Source: Anastrepha obliqua (Eukaryota > Arthropoda > Insecta > Diptera > Tephritidae). From it: a stretch of 64,000 nt of DNA. Within the stretch, counting starts at the first letter, position 1, and every line of letters starts with the position of its first letter. This document shows positions 32,939 to 45,504 of the stretch, piece after piece. Under the pieces are notes generated by a model, which saw only the letters and a program-made list of their open reading frames with translations, was not told the DNA's origin and made no database searches. The translations under genes and the position numbers were made by a program. Where the stretch lies: contig NC_072895.1 of NCBI RefSeq assembly GCF_027943255.1, positions 21,488,001 through 21,552,000 on the forward strand, in the 5' to 3' direction.

Positions 32939-35900
32939 CTACAGTTCGGTTTTCTTCGGTTTGCCGCTACGATCAAAGCCCTTAAGCTCCTCTGTAGAGT
33001 GTTTGGCGATGTATTTTATAAAGTCATCAGCTTCACGGCCTTCGTTGTAAGCAACAGGCTTATCTTTGGCATCTTTAGGCAACCAGAAAAGTGTCGGGAA
33101 ACCGCGGACATTGAATTCCGGTGGTACATCGTTGGCAGTAGCGTCCATTTTTACTAGTGCTACGTCTTCATCCAGCAATTTTTCGGCAACCTCATCAAAT
33201 ACTGGCGCCAATTTCTTACAGTGTCCGCACCATGGTGCATAGAATTCAACCAATGTATCTTTGTTATTATTTAATACTACTTCATCAAAGTTTTTCGCTA
33301 CCGCAATTTTTACCGGAGCGTTATTATTTTCGGGAATGGCTTCAGACTTTACGTATGGCTCAAGTTCGCCATCAAGCAACTTTTCAACAAATTCACGGAG
33401 ATTTTCAACAGAGAACTCCTCCTTCAGTGCATATTTGAGATTCTTTTCGTCTCGTGCAAGGATGACTGGTTTATCACCAACGAAATCATAACCATATTCA
33501 TTCAATTCATGTTGGAAATCATCCTTTGCACTAATAGCAAACGACGCTTTATTAATAAATTCTTTTGCTACTTTGAGAACACGATTGCGCCAGTAATTTG
33601 TGCCCTTAGGGTTCTTTACATAATCAACTGAGTAATATGCAACAATAAGTGGATTTTTGAAATCGCGTACTGTATCCTGAGTGCGTTGGCCGACTAAACC
33701 ATGGCTATAAAAATATATTCATATTGCATTACAACATTACAAACAATAACCAAAAATACTTACAAATTCTCCTTAATAAACGCACTTAATTCAGGTTCAG
33801 TTGATCCCTCAAATTTAACAGTCGATTCCTCGAATTTGTTGGCCAGATGTGGTGCACGGATAAGCACAATCTTTTCACTGTGCATAGCATAAATGGGAAA
33901 ATATATATTTTTTCCAATAAGGAGAAATAAGATAAAAATAGTTTATTTCTGGTAGATTTACAAAATATATATGTAATACACAAAAGTTATATTAAAATAG
34001 TCTTGAATCAGTCTTTTATTTTAATTTAGTTTCTCTCTTCTCTTCTCGAAATTCTGCATTGACTTACGTTTCTCCAAATTTAGCCAGCACGTCAGCATCG
34101 CTACTATGGCCAAAACGATATTTCTCGCGATTGTTATCAGCAAATTTGAGGAACAATTTAGCTAGGGCTACATCTGGATCTTCGAAAAAGCCGAAAACAG
34201 TTGTATCCTTCGTGTCAAGGAAATTATTAAATTCGTTGAGCGACTTAATATTTCTAGAAGCAGGTCCAACTTGAGCCCTCATGTACTTCACGATACCATT
34301 TGCCTCACGAGGACCACTGTAGTCTTGCGAAACTGAATCGCCGCGGAATATTTTAAGTGTGGGATAACCGCTGACTGAGAATTTACCGCATGTTTCTTTT
34401 CCGGCCTCTGTACAGTCAACCTGTGCATTTAAAATAGTAATAAATTACATGTTTATCATTTAAACTAAAATTTCATCTGTTTTGAACTCACTTTTGCCAA
34501 AGCAATAGGAGGGTCGTCATTCTTCACAATTTCTGCTGCTTTTGCATACTCTGGCTTCAGTCTTTTACAATGCCCACACCTACAATCACAAAAAAATGTT
34601 TAATAATGTTGAGTGTTTCTGAGAAAATAGAAATTTAAACAGAAAAGAGAATTGCTTTCTTATCATAACTATGTACTATTCCAATCGTAAATTACATTAA
34701 TAGACCTAAAATGGTGATGCTGGCTAACAAAGTTTCTTATCGCTAAATGTAAATCTTATCGCCATTAAATTGTACACAATTTTATTTTATGGAGTATGAA
34801 AAATTAGTTTTTTAACGGTTTCCTTCTTTAGATCAATTTATATAAATATCTTCCTTTTACTTTCGAAATCGAATCGCATTGATGACCTTTGAAGTACATA
34901 CATATGTACATATACATAAAGGAAATAGTCCGCAATGAAATATGATGTCAACTAAATAAAGTCTAGAACGTGTGGAACGGGAATGCTTCCGTACTATGTG
35001 AACACAACAGCGGGACATATTGCAAAGCCTTTGACTATTTATTTTTTATTTAAAAATCCATATAAAAAATTTACGATATAAATATAAAAAAAAATTATCA
35101 AAAATTTAAATATTTCAAATATCACTATATATATGGAACCAAGTCGAATCTATTAAAGATGGTGTTGGTAATCACAATGAAACAAGGCGAACTCATTATT
35201 TGTTTTCTAGTTTCTTAATACTTGGCTTGACAATCAAACGTACAGAACAGTATTGTTGGTCTATTGCCACCACCTTTAATGAACGCACCTTGATATGGAA
35301 CGTGTAGCAGGTATTGAAATAGAGAGAGAAGCAAGGCGAATCTATAAAAAGTGGTAGCGACAAAATGTACATGTATTTTGCAAATTGGTATTCTGAATGT
35401 CAATATTTCAATCAGAATGTAAGCAAATACGGAAGCAGGCGACTTTGACATTCAAACCAATAAGAAAACAAACTAACTTATTTACCGGTATCACCTAAAG
35501 AAAGATGGAATATAAGATTATGCCTTCTCAAGTCGGAAGTCAGTACGAAAAATAAGCAAACAAAAAGAACAGGAAAAATAAAGGTCAGTATACTAGACAG
35601 AGCTCAATTACGTTCCCACGACAGTCGGTTCTACATAACAGGAACCGCCCGGATTTATATCTGGCTAAGGACTGTCACTTCAGCATATACACGGGGAATG
35701 TTTATGCTGCTACAACAATAACGGATATTGTAGCAGGTTTAACTCCTACCCATCCAGGATCGATCCCGACATATTCAACATATGCCCGGCACGTGCATGT
35801 ACCCCGCATATAGCATAAATCACGCACACATACTCCTACATCTAAAGGTTTGTTTTCTGTACCGACACCATTCAATCGTATGTACGGAAATCGAGTCCCT

Positions 35901-36691
35901 TTTATGTATAATTCATAACATAGGATAAAGTTCATTATGCGCAACTACAGCAGTATTATTTTTTCCAACTAAGTTGTATATTATCATCATTTGTGGTTTA
36001 TACGAGTACATAAGTATATAACAAGGCGCATTCATTAATAGATTCGCCTTGATATGTATGTTATTAAATTTTCTAAGGAATAAGTCACGAATGTTTTTCG
36101 ACATACCCATATAGCAATGAAATAAGACTTTGTTTTTCCTTTAGATTACTAATTTTTAAGGTATTGCACATTTGATAAACTAATAAAATATATGATAAAC
36201 TTAAAAATTTTCACAATGTTTTAGAATCTACCACGATTTTTAAGGCCTATCTACCATCTAACACCGCACCTGTAACATTTTGTACCTTTAAATTTTCTTT
36301 AAAGGAAAAAATAATTACTCTCATCAAAATCGAAATATAATAAATTTAATTTATCAACGTGTTTTAATTACTCGTACTTCTTTCGTTCTTTCTTGGTAAG
36401 CTTAAAAAAGTGCGAATGAGACACGGTCATTCCAACTAAATCAAAAATGGCTTCCGGTAGAGATGACGTGTATTAATATCTTTGCCGGCTTTATTGGACT
36501 TTTTAGACGCATTCAATTCATTGCAAATAGTAATAAAGCACAACTTACCATGGCGCATAAAACATAACCAGTGTGGTTTCGTGCTCTTTTAGCACAGCAT
36601 TGAAATTATCATCAGTCAATTCCAGCACATCTTGCTCTCCTCCAGCAACCAATGCCACAGAAAGGCATAGAATTACTAATAATCTGTGCAT
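32939..36691 (-). CDS. ERp60: Protein disulfide-isomerase ERp60 (PDIA3-like)
   Basis: Five exons on the minus strand: 36549-36691, 34492-34579, 34068-34420, 33764-33877 and 32939-33704. Splice sites and phases agree and give 487 residues. It opens with a signal peptide ([18 protein letters not shown]). The first thioredoxin domain has WCGHC split by intron 1, two middle domains lack active sites (containing [13 protein letters not shown] and [19 protein letters not shown]), and a second active domain has [14 protein letters not shown]. The C-terminus KKTEL is an ER retention signal. The enzyme forms and rearranges disulfides of glycoproteins in the ER, with calnexin and calreticulin. Intron 1 is almost 2 kb and carries three dispersed repeats; the other introns are short. 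Confidence 0.96.
35140..35292. mobile_element. MITE, CAAGGCG family, copy 2
   Basis: Begins CAAGTCGAATCTATTAAAGA and ends CACCTTTAATGAACGCACCTT with the same internal order as copy 1, but about 50 bp shorter. It lies in intron 1 of ERp60. Confidence 0.75.
35611..35722 (-). repeat. Short dispersed repeat (GTT-tailed), copy 1
   Basis: On the minus strand: TGTAGCAGCATAAACATTCC, then ACAGTCCTTAGCCAGATATA, and ACCGACTGTCGTGGGAACG. The same unit of about 130 bp is found at 45893, 46831 and 55111. I recall it as frequent in tephritids; it is SINE-sized but has no obvious tRNA promoter boxes. Confidence 0.7.
36022..36051. mobile_element. Bare termini of a CAAGGCG-family MITE
   Basis: A 30-bp near-palindrome formed by 15 bases of one MITE end (CAAGGCGCATTCATT) joined to 15 bases of the other (AATAGATTCGCCTTG). 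All internal sequence is missing. It lies in intron 1 of ERp60. Confidence 0.65.
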
Positions 36692-37603
36692 TATATCTCC
36701 ACTTTGTTCGATCACTATTTATTTAACTGTAATCACAATTTCAGTTGAGGTGTTGAATTCCCCAATTATGTTTTGTTAATATAATACTTTCGGTAAAATT
36801 ATTAGAACTCCATACGCATCTACCGGCTTCGGATGATGAACGCAAATTAATTGATTTCTTTGCTAGTGTAGAGTTGTACGTATGTATAGTTAACGTTGCT
36901 ACCACACTGGCACATTCGATGTACATTATCGAAAACTTAGTATTTAAATTCTGCCCGCAAACACATTATTGTGCTTTATTTCACATTAAAAAAAATAAAT
37001 ATTTTTTTATTATATTAATGGCTGTTTGATTTAATAATTTGGTATAAATAATCAGTTCTGTTTATAAATTCAATAGATCTGGCAGCAAAGTTTTCATTGA
37101 TTTTGTGTTGGCTATATCTGATTGGCTATCGCCGTGTGGAGAAAATTCCTTTCAACTTTGTATATTCATATGTTTTACACATTGACAAGTTTATGTGTAA
37201 TATTACAAGTATTAAAGATACTGTGATAACTTATAAAAAGGAATGTGAGAATTTTTGGAATTTTCATAAAAATTTGAATATTACCTATTATAGAGTAGAA
37301 TTTAAATTTTGGCTGAATATTCGTTTATGTATATAAATGTAAATAAATTATTTGAAACGTCTTCGCTGATAAATATATGCGTACCCCAACAAATGTGTGC
37401 GTATCATTTCAGCAATTTTATTTTTTTCGAATAATCTGGCAGCTGTTCACATGCAACTCACGACTTCGTGCGTGAGTATACACGAACACAACTTATATTA
37501 ATCGTGTTTTTATAACTGCAAGTTGTAGTTAAAGCTTATTTATGTGCAAAGTAAAATCTTGTGAGTTGTATTACATAAATTAGACTCAAACCTGGATTTA
37601 ACC
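36692..37603. promoter_or_regulatory. Divergent promoter region of ERp60 and the hAT/BED gene
   Basis: This 0.9-kb spacer separates the two divergent start codons and must hold both promoters. A TATA-like element or specific operator could not be singled out from the AT-rich background. Confidence 0.4.
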
Positions 37604-40600
37604 ATGAGCAATAAAAGGAAATCGGAAATAGAACTCCATTTAAGAAATGAAGACAAAAGATATTCACTGTTTACTCCTACCTCTGTGCGGAGTTCCGTGT
37701 GGAAACATTTTCAAGTAATAAAATTCTTGGACACTGTGGAAAACTTTGCACGTTGTAACCATTGCGCAGAGATTTTGTCATATGCACCTAGAAGCGGTAC
37801 GGGCAGCCTGTTGCGCCATCGCTGCGTGCGTGTTAGAGCAAATAATTCGCAAAAAAATCTACCGGCAACACAAAGCGTTTCAAGTTTTATTCGTAGCATG
37901 TTGCCCAAGAAGACAAAAGAAGATATATTAAAATCGCAACTAGAATTTATCTCGAAAGATTTAAAATCTCTTAATACTACAGAAGGTAGGTGAAAACAAA
38001 AGAGCTGACTCCACATTATTTATTCCGCACTTTTCATGCATTAATGAAGTTGGTTATGCAAACATGGCATAGCAAGCGAGGCTGATAGTACTACACATAA
38101 CTCTCAAATAATGTAACTAGCATTTAACTGAAATTTAAATATAATAGAAGTGGAGGCAAAGTTAAATCCCAATAAATTATGGGAAAATTAAAGAGCTGAC
38201 AGATGGGGCAAAAAAAAAGCTTTTAGAAATAATGTAGTCTTGCAAACTTTTGTAAAGTGATTGCAGGAACTGTAACATTGTGCAGCTAAATAACTTTAAG
38301 AAAACATTATTAACTTTTGGAAACCTTTTTTGGCTGGTATAGCTAACAATTTACCGCAGTACATTTGAACTTGTAGTGCGGTTGCGTGATTGGGCATCCG
38401 TTAGGACATTATTCGTTAGCTATTATCGTGATATTGAGGAGTCCAAAAGTAGTAGTTCTACTGAGGGCGTTTTAATCGTGATTAAAAACACGATCACTTT
38501 GTAAAAAAGGAAACTAAAAAACGTCGATATCAAGTTAAATTAAATTATCTATTTTTTTTTAATATTGTAATGTATTTGTTATATAAAGGGTGGTTAAGTT
38601 TAAAGGGCCGGTTTTGATTTTGAATAAAATACAATTTTTTTTAGGAAATTATTGTCATTTCTCTTTATTATGATAATATTGGTAAGACTCAATTACGTAT
38701 AGAACAAAATATTGGCCAAATTGCCACCGCGACCTCGGCGGCACACCTCCAAAGACCACCAAATGCAAATAGTCCCTTATCTAAAGGGTGGTTAAGTTTC
38801 AAGGGCCGATGTTGATTTTGAATAAAATACAATTTTTTTTAGGAAATTATTGTCATTTCTCCTTATTATGATAATATTGGTATGGCTCAATTACGTATAG
38901 AATAAAATATCGGGCAAATGGCCGTCGCGGCCTCGGCGGCACACCTCCATCCGATGGTCCAAATTTTCGATGACGCTGAGGCATAATTGAGGTTCTATGC
39001 CGTTAATGTACCGAATTATCTCATCCTTTAGCCTTGAATTGTGGCTGGCTTATCGACGTACACCTTTTCTTTTCAAATAACCCCAAAGAAAGAAGTCCAA
39101 CGGTGTCATTGACGTTAGGTGTGGTTCACATTCAACATCGGTCCTTGAAATTTAACCACCCTTTATTATTTTCTATTTTAAAAAGCCGTATTTAAATTTA
39201 CTTCACGGCAACGCAAATCAATGAATAAAATAATTTGCACTTTATTTTATTTAACAACTTGATTTCCAGATATAAAAATTCAGAATTTTTAGAAAAGTTC
39301 TGGGTATCCAATTTTATAGCCCATTTAATATTAGTATAACAAAGTGTAAGTTTTAAGTGTCTGTCAGAAATACTAGCATTGCACTATATTTTATAACTGT
39401 ATCCGAATTTTTCTAAAAATTCTAAATAAATAGTTTAAGTTTTAAAGTATATTTTAGTTTTTTTTTTTTCATAATAGGGGTATTTTTACAATTTTTACTA
39501 CCGTGTTATTGAGCTTTCAAGTAGCAACCACATTTTCAGATTTCTTTATATGCACTTACAGTATTGCCACAAAAATGTTTCCATTTTTTACGAGCATAGC
39601 AATTCGTTTATATTTTAAAACATAAGGAAAAAATCGCACAGCAGTTTATAAATGTTTCAAAAGTAATTTGCGTACAACTTGTTTATAACGTATTTTACAT
39701 ACCTTACAGCAACGTGCCTTTTTCTAAAAATTACAATTTTTATGTGAAACCTGAATTTTTATGACAATTTTGCCAACTAAAAAACCCACAGTGTTTGCAC
39801 GTAGAGAAACGTTCTGCCCTTGACCGATAGTTGGCAGTTTTTCTTTAGTTTGATTGGAATTGGGCTGCACATCCAGCTATTTAGTCGGTGGCGATTAAGT
39901 TGGCGTATTTTGCGCGATGTGATTCAAGTGAGACCAACTAAATAGGCGACCGATAAGCGTGTTGACAGCTTGTTAGAAAATTCATTAAACCGAATCTAGC
40001 ATAAAAAAAAAATTGGAGATCTCCAAGTAATTGAGATCATTTCGCAGGTAATTAAAATACCTTTCGTTACATACACATATATACGACGTTTTCTTTCAAT
40101 TGGTAAGATATATATAAATTTGGCATAAATAAAATTACCTTTGAGGAATAAATAGACGGATAATCTTTTCATTCTAATAGTGCCCACCCTCACCGACGTA
40201 AATGTTCGTTACGCGTCAGCTGACACGAGCAAACTTACGAGACCACCATGAAAATGAAAACTCACCAACGTGTACGTTGACGCGGACGCAGGACGTGTGT
40301 CATGTGAGAATTTTTGCTCTCTGACTACACAGTGTTGCCAAACAGTACATTAACAAAATATACTTATAGAAATTTAAACTTTAATTAAAATGATTTAAAA
40401 GTGATGTTTAATAATGTTAATTATGTATAGATAAATGAATTATTTCCATTGGTTGGATTTTGGCTTTGGTTTATTATACAATGAAAAATTGTACTTGATA
40501 ACGCGGATGTGTGTAGAAGTGTGTGGGCGAAACAAGCAAACACAAACCGATGTATTTTGTAAACATGTAAACAAACGAAAACAGCTGTTTTTGCGTACTT

Positions 40601-42549
40601 ATGGGCATAAGTTTTGCTAATTTTTGTGTATCTCACGTTAAACAGACCCGGAATACGTGCACGTCGGCGAGTGTGGACATAATAATATTTAAATAATAAA
40701 AACATATGCTTTTAATATTAAAGTAATCTGTTTTGTTTATATTCTGATTGAAATTCGTGGAGTTCGTTAAAAATGATTAGCTGATTTTGACATTCAATAT
40801 TCCCATAAATTGCAATACAATACAATACAGAAACAAATCTTCACTACTTTTTTTTATTTTTCTATGGGAACGACTTATTTACATGGAATTTACGATAAAA
40901 CCGAATGAATTCTAGGCACATTATTACTATAACTAATAGGACCTAGTAGTTCTAGCATATGTAGATGTACAAATTTTGCTATATTAATATTTCTAAACGC
41001 TGAATATTATTTTAAATTATTAATTTGTTTTATTTATTTTTCTTTTCTGTTCTTAGGGGACGGATTTAGGAAATTCGCTCAAGCTTTAATAAATATTGGT
41101 GCAGAATATGGCAAGCAAAATATTGAAGAAATATTGGTTTCTCGCCCAATTCTGATAAACAGTCTTATTCCAGCAGAATATTTCAACATAAAGAATCAAT
41201 TAGAATATATTCTATCAAATAACCATGCCGCCTTTTCTACCGACACTTGGATCGATGAAAGCTCGCAACGTAGTTTTTTGGCATTAACTGCTCATTATAT
41301 TAATGATGAGTTTATTTTAGATTCAAGTTTATTAGGAACGCGAGAGTTTATATTACCTGCCAAAGAAACCAGTGATCGCATCCATTATTTCGTTATGGAC
41401 ATACTGAATGAATTTCAGATCAAAGATAAGTTAAACCAGAGTGTAATTGTTACCGAAAACTCGTCGGAGTTTGTTGAAGCTTTTCGCAGTTATAAACGTA
41501 TTTCATGCATCTGTCACAATTTAACCATATTTATGAGAGAAGTTTTGGAAAACAGTGCAATAAAAGAAATTCGCGAACTACTAGAAGCCTCAAAAGGTTT
41601 AGCCAACTTCTGCGAAAACTCAGAGTTAAATAGTTTATTGACGATTTCTGTGAAGCAAAATGGAACTGAGGGATTTAGTGCGATATTCGACACTCTTTTG
41701 AGTATTTTCACCATGTATAATGAAATCGAACAAGCCTTAATGGAACGAAATGAATGGCAAGAAATCGCCGGCATTAACTTTCATCTTTTAGATCGTGTTC
41801 TTTCATTTTTCAGACCTTTTAAAGAATGCTTTGAAATTCTGAGCTCACAAACTTCGACAGTAATAGCAGAATATTGCTTCTGGTATGAAAAATTACAGAG
41901 ATGTTGTATTATTAGTCCATTGGATTCTGAAGTAATTTCAGAATTAAAAACATCTGCAAAAAGCATCTTGGAGCAAAAAATGAAACCCGATATTATGCAC
42001 TATGCCGCATGTTTTCTTAATCCACTATATAAAAGAATGGCATTTTTGTCGGAAGAACAGCGTAAACAGTCTCGAATAGCAGTCAATATACTGATGGAAG
42101 ATTTTAAGAAGCAACAAGAAAGAGATATAGGCATTTTAATGCAATCAGAAGCTGGTTCCGTGGACACTAATAATGTGCCATCAGCATCAAACGCACATAG
42201 AGATTTTTGCAACGATTTAAATCTGCATAATGGAGATTGCAACGGTTTAAATGATATCGAAATCGATAATGAATTGTATAAATATTTGGAAATGGAAACT
42301 GAGCATCGCAACTTATTGGATTTTTGGAAAAATACGTTAGATCTTCCATTACTAAGGACTGTGGCTCGGCAAATATTAAATATACCCGCTAGCTGTACAA
42401 AATGTGGAAGAGCTAGGTTTAGCTTGGGTGATATTTTAGAAGGAGGAAAGGCGAAGATTTCAAGTGAAAGCATTGATCATTTATTGTTTTTACACAAAAA
42501 TACGGGATATACTACAGTTAAACACGAAAGCAACTCAATGGAAACATAA
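37604..42549 (+). CDS. Domesticated hAT transposase with BED zinc finger
   Basis: Two exons, 37604-37985 and 41057-42549, joined in phase across a 3.07-kb intron; 624 residues. Residues about 25-75 form a BED finger (VWKHFQ, CNHC, then LLRHRC with cysteine as last ligand). The rest is a hAT-transposase body: STDTWID, ISCICHNLTIFM, NPLYKRMAF and, near the end, the dimerisation segment LLDFWKNTLDLPLLRTVARQ. The usual TDN block, which carries a catalytic aspartate, reads TENSSEF, and the common LDPRYK reads LNPLYK. There is no transposon end around it, there is an intron, and the frame is intact. It is therefore probably a host DNA-binding protein of the DREF/ZBED kind. Orthology to Drosophila DREF is possible but not shown. 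Confidence 0.8.
38586..38752. mobile_element. Partial copy of the AAGGGTGG Tc1/mariner-type element
   Basis: Begins AAGGGTGGTTAAGTTTAAAG after TA and repeats the first about 165 bp of the element at 38784 in the same orientation. Its other end is missing. It lies in the intron of the hAT/BED gene. Confidence 0.7.
38784..39163 (-). mobile_element. Internally deleted Tc1/mariner-type element
   Basis: Inverted repeats of about 31 bp (AAGGGTGGTTAAGTTTCAAG on the left, its near-complement at 39133-39163) are flanked by TA. The minus strand still encodes the transposase tail: TPLDFFLWGYLKRK, LKDEIIRYINGIEPQL and RRGRGGHLPDILF, resembling the DD41D group at 16836. Everything upstream of the third catalytic D is deleted. 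Confidence 0.8.
40176..40690. mobile_element. Possible MITE in the hAT/BED gene intron
   Basis: GTGCCCACCCTCACCGACGT near the left and its approximate complement ACGTCGGCGAGTGTGGAC near the right form an imperfect inverted repeat of about 20 bp, about 510 bp apart. The interior is unremarkable. The match is worn and the ends are uncertain. Confidence 0.4.
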
Positions 42550-42795
42550 GCCGAATTTTTTGTAACACTTGTACTAATGCATTCAAAATCATTTTAAACG
42601 AAAAAAAGTTTTTATTATATTTTATTAAAACCACATGTATATAAAATATACAATATCCGGTACCATTGTCTCCTAATAAAATCAAAATTTATTAACTGGC
42701 ATCTCTGTAAGCAAAATCGAACAAAGCTGCATTACTTTCATATTCTGAACTGAATTATTTGTTTACGATTTCTTACTTCTAACTAAATATTAAAT

Positions 42796-43524
42796 ATGTT
42801 GCAATTGAAGAATAGATCTACACTAGACCTTAAAGAATACACTGTAATAATACCAAGCATATGTGTGGGAAATGCGGCGCAGCTAGCATGCGATTTGTTA
42901 ATTGCATCCAAGAAGATGCAGAGAGTGGCAAGTCTCATGCACCCAGCATTGATTCCTGTCTTTGGACCATCAGCTTACCAACATGAGCCCGAGGAAAGAG
43001 TAGCTGCTTGTGAAATTTATGAATGTGTCAGCAACAAATTGGTTGTTATACAATTTCGAACACCACTTATATCTCGTCATGCACAAAGTTTGCATAATTA
43101 CTTAGCTGACTTGGTGCAACAAGCCCGAAGAGTAGTGATACTCAGTGCGAGTTTCGGATTTGAAAAACGTGAAATTGGAACTTCACCCTATGAATACTGT
43201 GTGTCTGAGCGATTTCGTGGAAGTCATAAAACGCAATTAGCGAATGTGAAATGGATGGAGTTTAAGGGCGAGATGATTTTTGGCGGTGGTAATGGACTGC
43301 AGCTTTTCCGCTTATTAAAAGAAAAGGAAGTGCCTGTTATGCTATTATTTCGGTATGTGTTGGAAGGCGATAACTCGACGGATGCTACACTTATAGTTAG
43401 AGAGTTGAACGATTTGTGCTCAAGCTTTTTACAATTAGAGGCAGAGGATAAAACGATAAAGTTAACTGTTCCTGTGTCATGGAAATTACTATTTGGGAAC
43501 GATGTTACTGCTTTCATTTTCTAG
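42796..43524 (+). CDS. PSMG2: Proteasome assembly chaperone 2 (PSMG2/PAC2)
   Basis: A single-exon gene of 242 residues. PAC2 pairs with PAC1 to help assemble the alpha ring of the 20S proteasome. The N-terminal segment VIIPSICVGNAAQLACDLLI is the family signature, followed by HPALIPVFGPSAY. Further matches are LHNYLADLVQQARRVVILSA and GGNGLQLFRLLKEKEVPVML. The start codon follows directly on an AT-rich leader, and the upstream gene ends 246 bp before. An AATAAA occurs at about 43615, so the 3' UTR is short. Length is close to the family's usual size. Confidence 0.93.
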   Translation: MLQLKNRSTLDLKEYTVIIPSICVGNAAQLACDLLIASKKMQRVASLMHPALIPVFGPSAYQHEPEERVAACEIYECVSNKLVVIQFRTPLISRHAQSLHNYLADLVQQARRVVILSASFGFEKREIGTSPYEYCVSERFRGSHKTQLANVKWMEFKGEMIFGGGNGLQLFRLLKEKEVPVMLLFRYVLEGDNSTDATLIVRELNDLCSSFLQLEAEDKTIKLTVPVSWKLLFGNDVTAFIF

Positions 43525-43883
43525 GCTGTAATATTTTTTAATATTTGTGTTAATATTTTTAACTGGTTTTGGTTAAATACATGGTGATTAATTTGCTCTT
43601 GGCATACATATATAAATAAAGATGTAACTTTTTCAAATACTTATGAATTCTTATAAAACTTGTTGCTTAGTTCAATAGTATAAGATTATGCAGAGATTAT
43701 ACATGAACACCACGATGCAGAGAATGCATTTATTATTATTTTATTTTAATCTTGCACACTGTAAATGGGAACGCATATTTGATATAAATTTTCTATATTC
43801 GTTTTTCAGGACCGAAACACATTTTCTCTAAAATACTTCCAAATTCGCTCCATTACTAGTGCTGCAATGGATAAATGTACATA

Positions 43884-45504
43884 CAGTGAGTCACAGTCAA
43901 AGTGAGCCACACTTCCTAGCCATCAGATTTAGTAGAAATTTGTTTAAAAATACCACAGATTGGAAAAAAGGTTTGTAGGTTTTCATTATTTGAATATTAG
44001 CTTCAATAATTCATCGCTTACATGAAGAACTTTCTTTGTTTATTATAAAAAAATGAACAAAAACTAAAATAATTCACAAATCTATCTCACAGTGAAAGTG
44101 AGCAAATTAATACTTTGTTGGGCCACCTTTGGCGGAAATAACGGCTTTGAGACGTCGGGGCATTGATTCTAATAACTTACAGGTATATGTGGAAGGAATT
44201 GCACGCAACTCGTCTTGTAAGGCATCTAAAAGACTTTGTTTTGAAGAAATGCTATGTTTCCGCAGGTTTTGGTCAAGACGGAACCATAAGTTTTCAATTA
44301 TATTTATGTCTGGAGACTGCGGTGGTACTTCCAATACGTGGGGGGCAGTTATATAATAGATATTTCCGCGCAACAAACGACTTGTGCTTAGGATCATTGT
44401 CCTGGTAAAAATAGAAGTCGCCTTCGATCCCTAGTTTTTCGACACTTGGCTTAAGATTTTACTTCAAAACGTCTTTATAAACGTATTTATCCATTATGCC
44501 TGGAATATGTTGAAGATTTCCAGTTCCATCACCTGCCATGCAGCCCCAAACCATGACGGAGCCACCGCCGTGCTTCATACTGGGAGTTAGGTGTTTCGGC
44601 TGAAACTCAGTGTTTTTTTTGTCGCCATACCATCTTCTTACCGTCAGAGCCAAATAAGTTAAACTTACTTTCGTCTGTAAAGAGAACCTACAAAAATATT
44701 ATTATAGGCTCTACGTTGCATTATACCGTCATGAACCTTTTGCTAGAAACTCATATCCTTGTAGACATATTTCAGCGCAAACTCCAACCTTTTTTTCGAT
44801 TTTTGCTGCTAATAAATGGCTTGTTTCTGGCCGTATGACCATTATAACCATGCTTTCTGAGAACTCTTCTTACAGTTTCGGGGTTAACGTGAATATTTAG
44901 CTGCTCCTCAACCATCTTCGTCAATTTTGGAGCACTAAGATGAGAATTTTTCTTCACTTCCCGCAAAACAAATGCCTCGTCCCTTTCTGAAAACGCCTTT
45001 TTTTGCTTTCTTTCTGCTTGTTTCCTACTCTTCCTTCTCTAGTAAAGCGATGTATGATGTGCTGGACAGTTCCTCGACTTTTATTCACACATTCCGCAAT
45101 TTTTCTTTGGGATTTTCCTTTTTTAAAAAGATCAATTACTAACTGTCTAATTTCAACACTTGTTTGTCGACCCACTTTATAACCACCTCGATAATAAACA
45201 ACTAAAACACTAAGAATAAGATGCAAGCGAAAATTAATATCCAAAAATACATATCCCGTTATTTTAAAAGAAACAATGTTAGGTGGCTCACTTTGAGTGT
45301 GACGTTAGTTTGTGTGTTTGTTTTTGTTCTTCATTATTACTCTTACTTCGGCAGCAAACAATCAGAAAAAATACAGTTAGATTACACAAGCATGCTCACT
45401 TGATAAAGTTGACAAAAAATAATGGGTGTTTGAAACTATTTACAAAAGTTGTTTAAACAAATATCTTCAAGGAATTGGTGGCTCACTTTGACTGTGACTC
45501 ACTG
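43884..45504 (-). mobile_element. Tc1-like transposon, complete ends
   Basis: Perfect 27-bp terminal inverted repeats start CAGTGAGTCACAGTCAAAGT, at 43884-43910 and 45478-45504, each next to TA. Further inner repeats (GGCTCACTTTGAGTGTGAC near 45283, CTCACAGTGAAAGTGAGC near 44086) give the double-repeat layout common in Tc1 elements. Total 1621 bp. It lies between PSMG2 and eEF1A. Confidence 0.92.
44107..45244 (-). pseudogene. Tc1-like transposase, frameshifted
   Basis: The pieces appear in the expected order: VGRQTSVEIRQLVIDLFKKG with a helix-turn-helix (KSQRKIAECVNKSRGTVQHI), PETVRRVLRKHGYNGHTARN, MKHGGGSVMVWGCMAG, YQDNDPKHKS (second catalytic residue) and PPQSPDINIIENLWF (final E). At least three frameshifts (near 45000, 44680 and 44345) prevent one product. 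The intact ends mean it could still be moved by a related enzyme. Confidence 0.9.
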
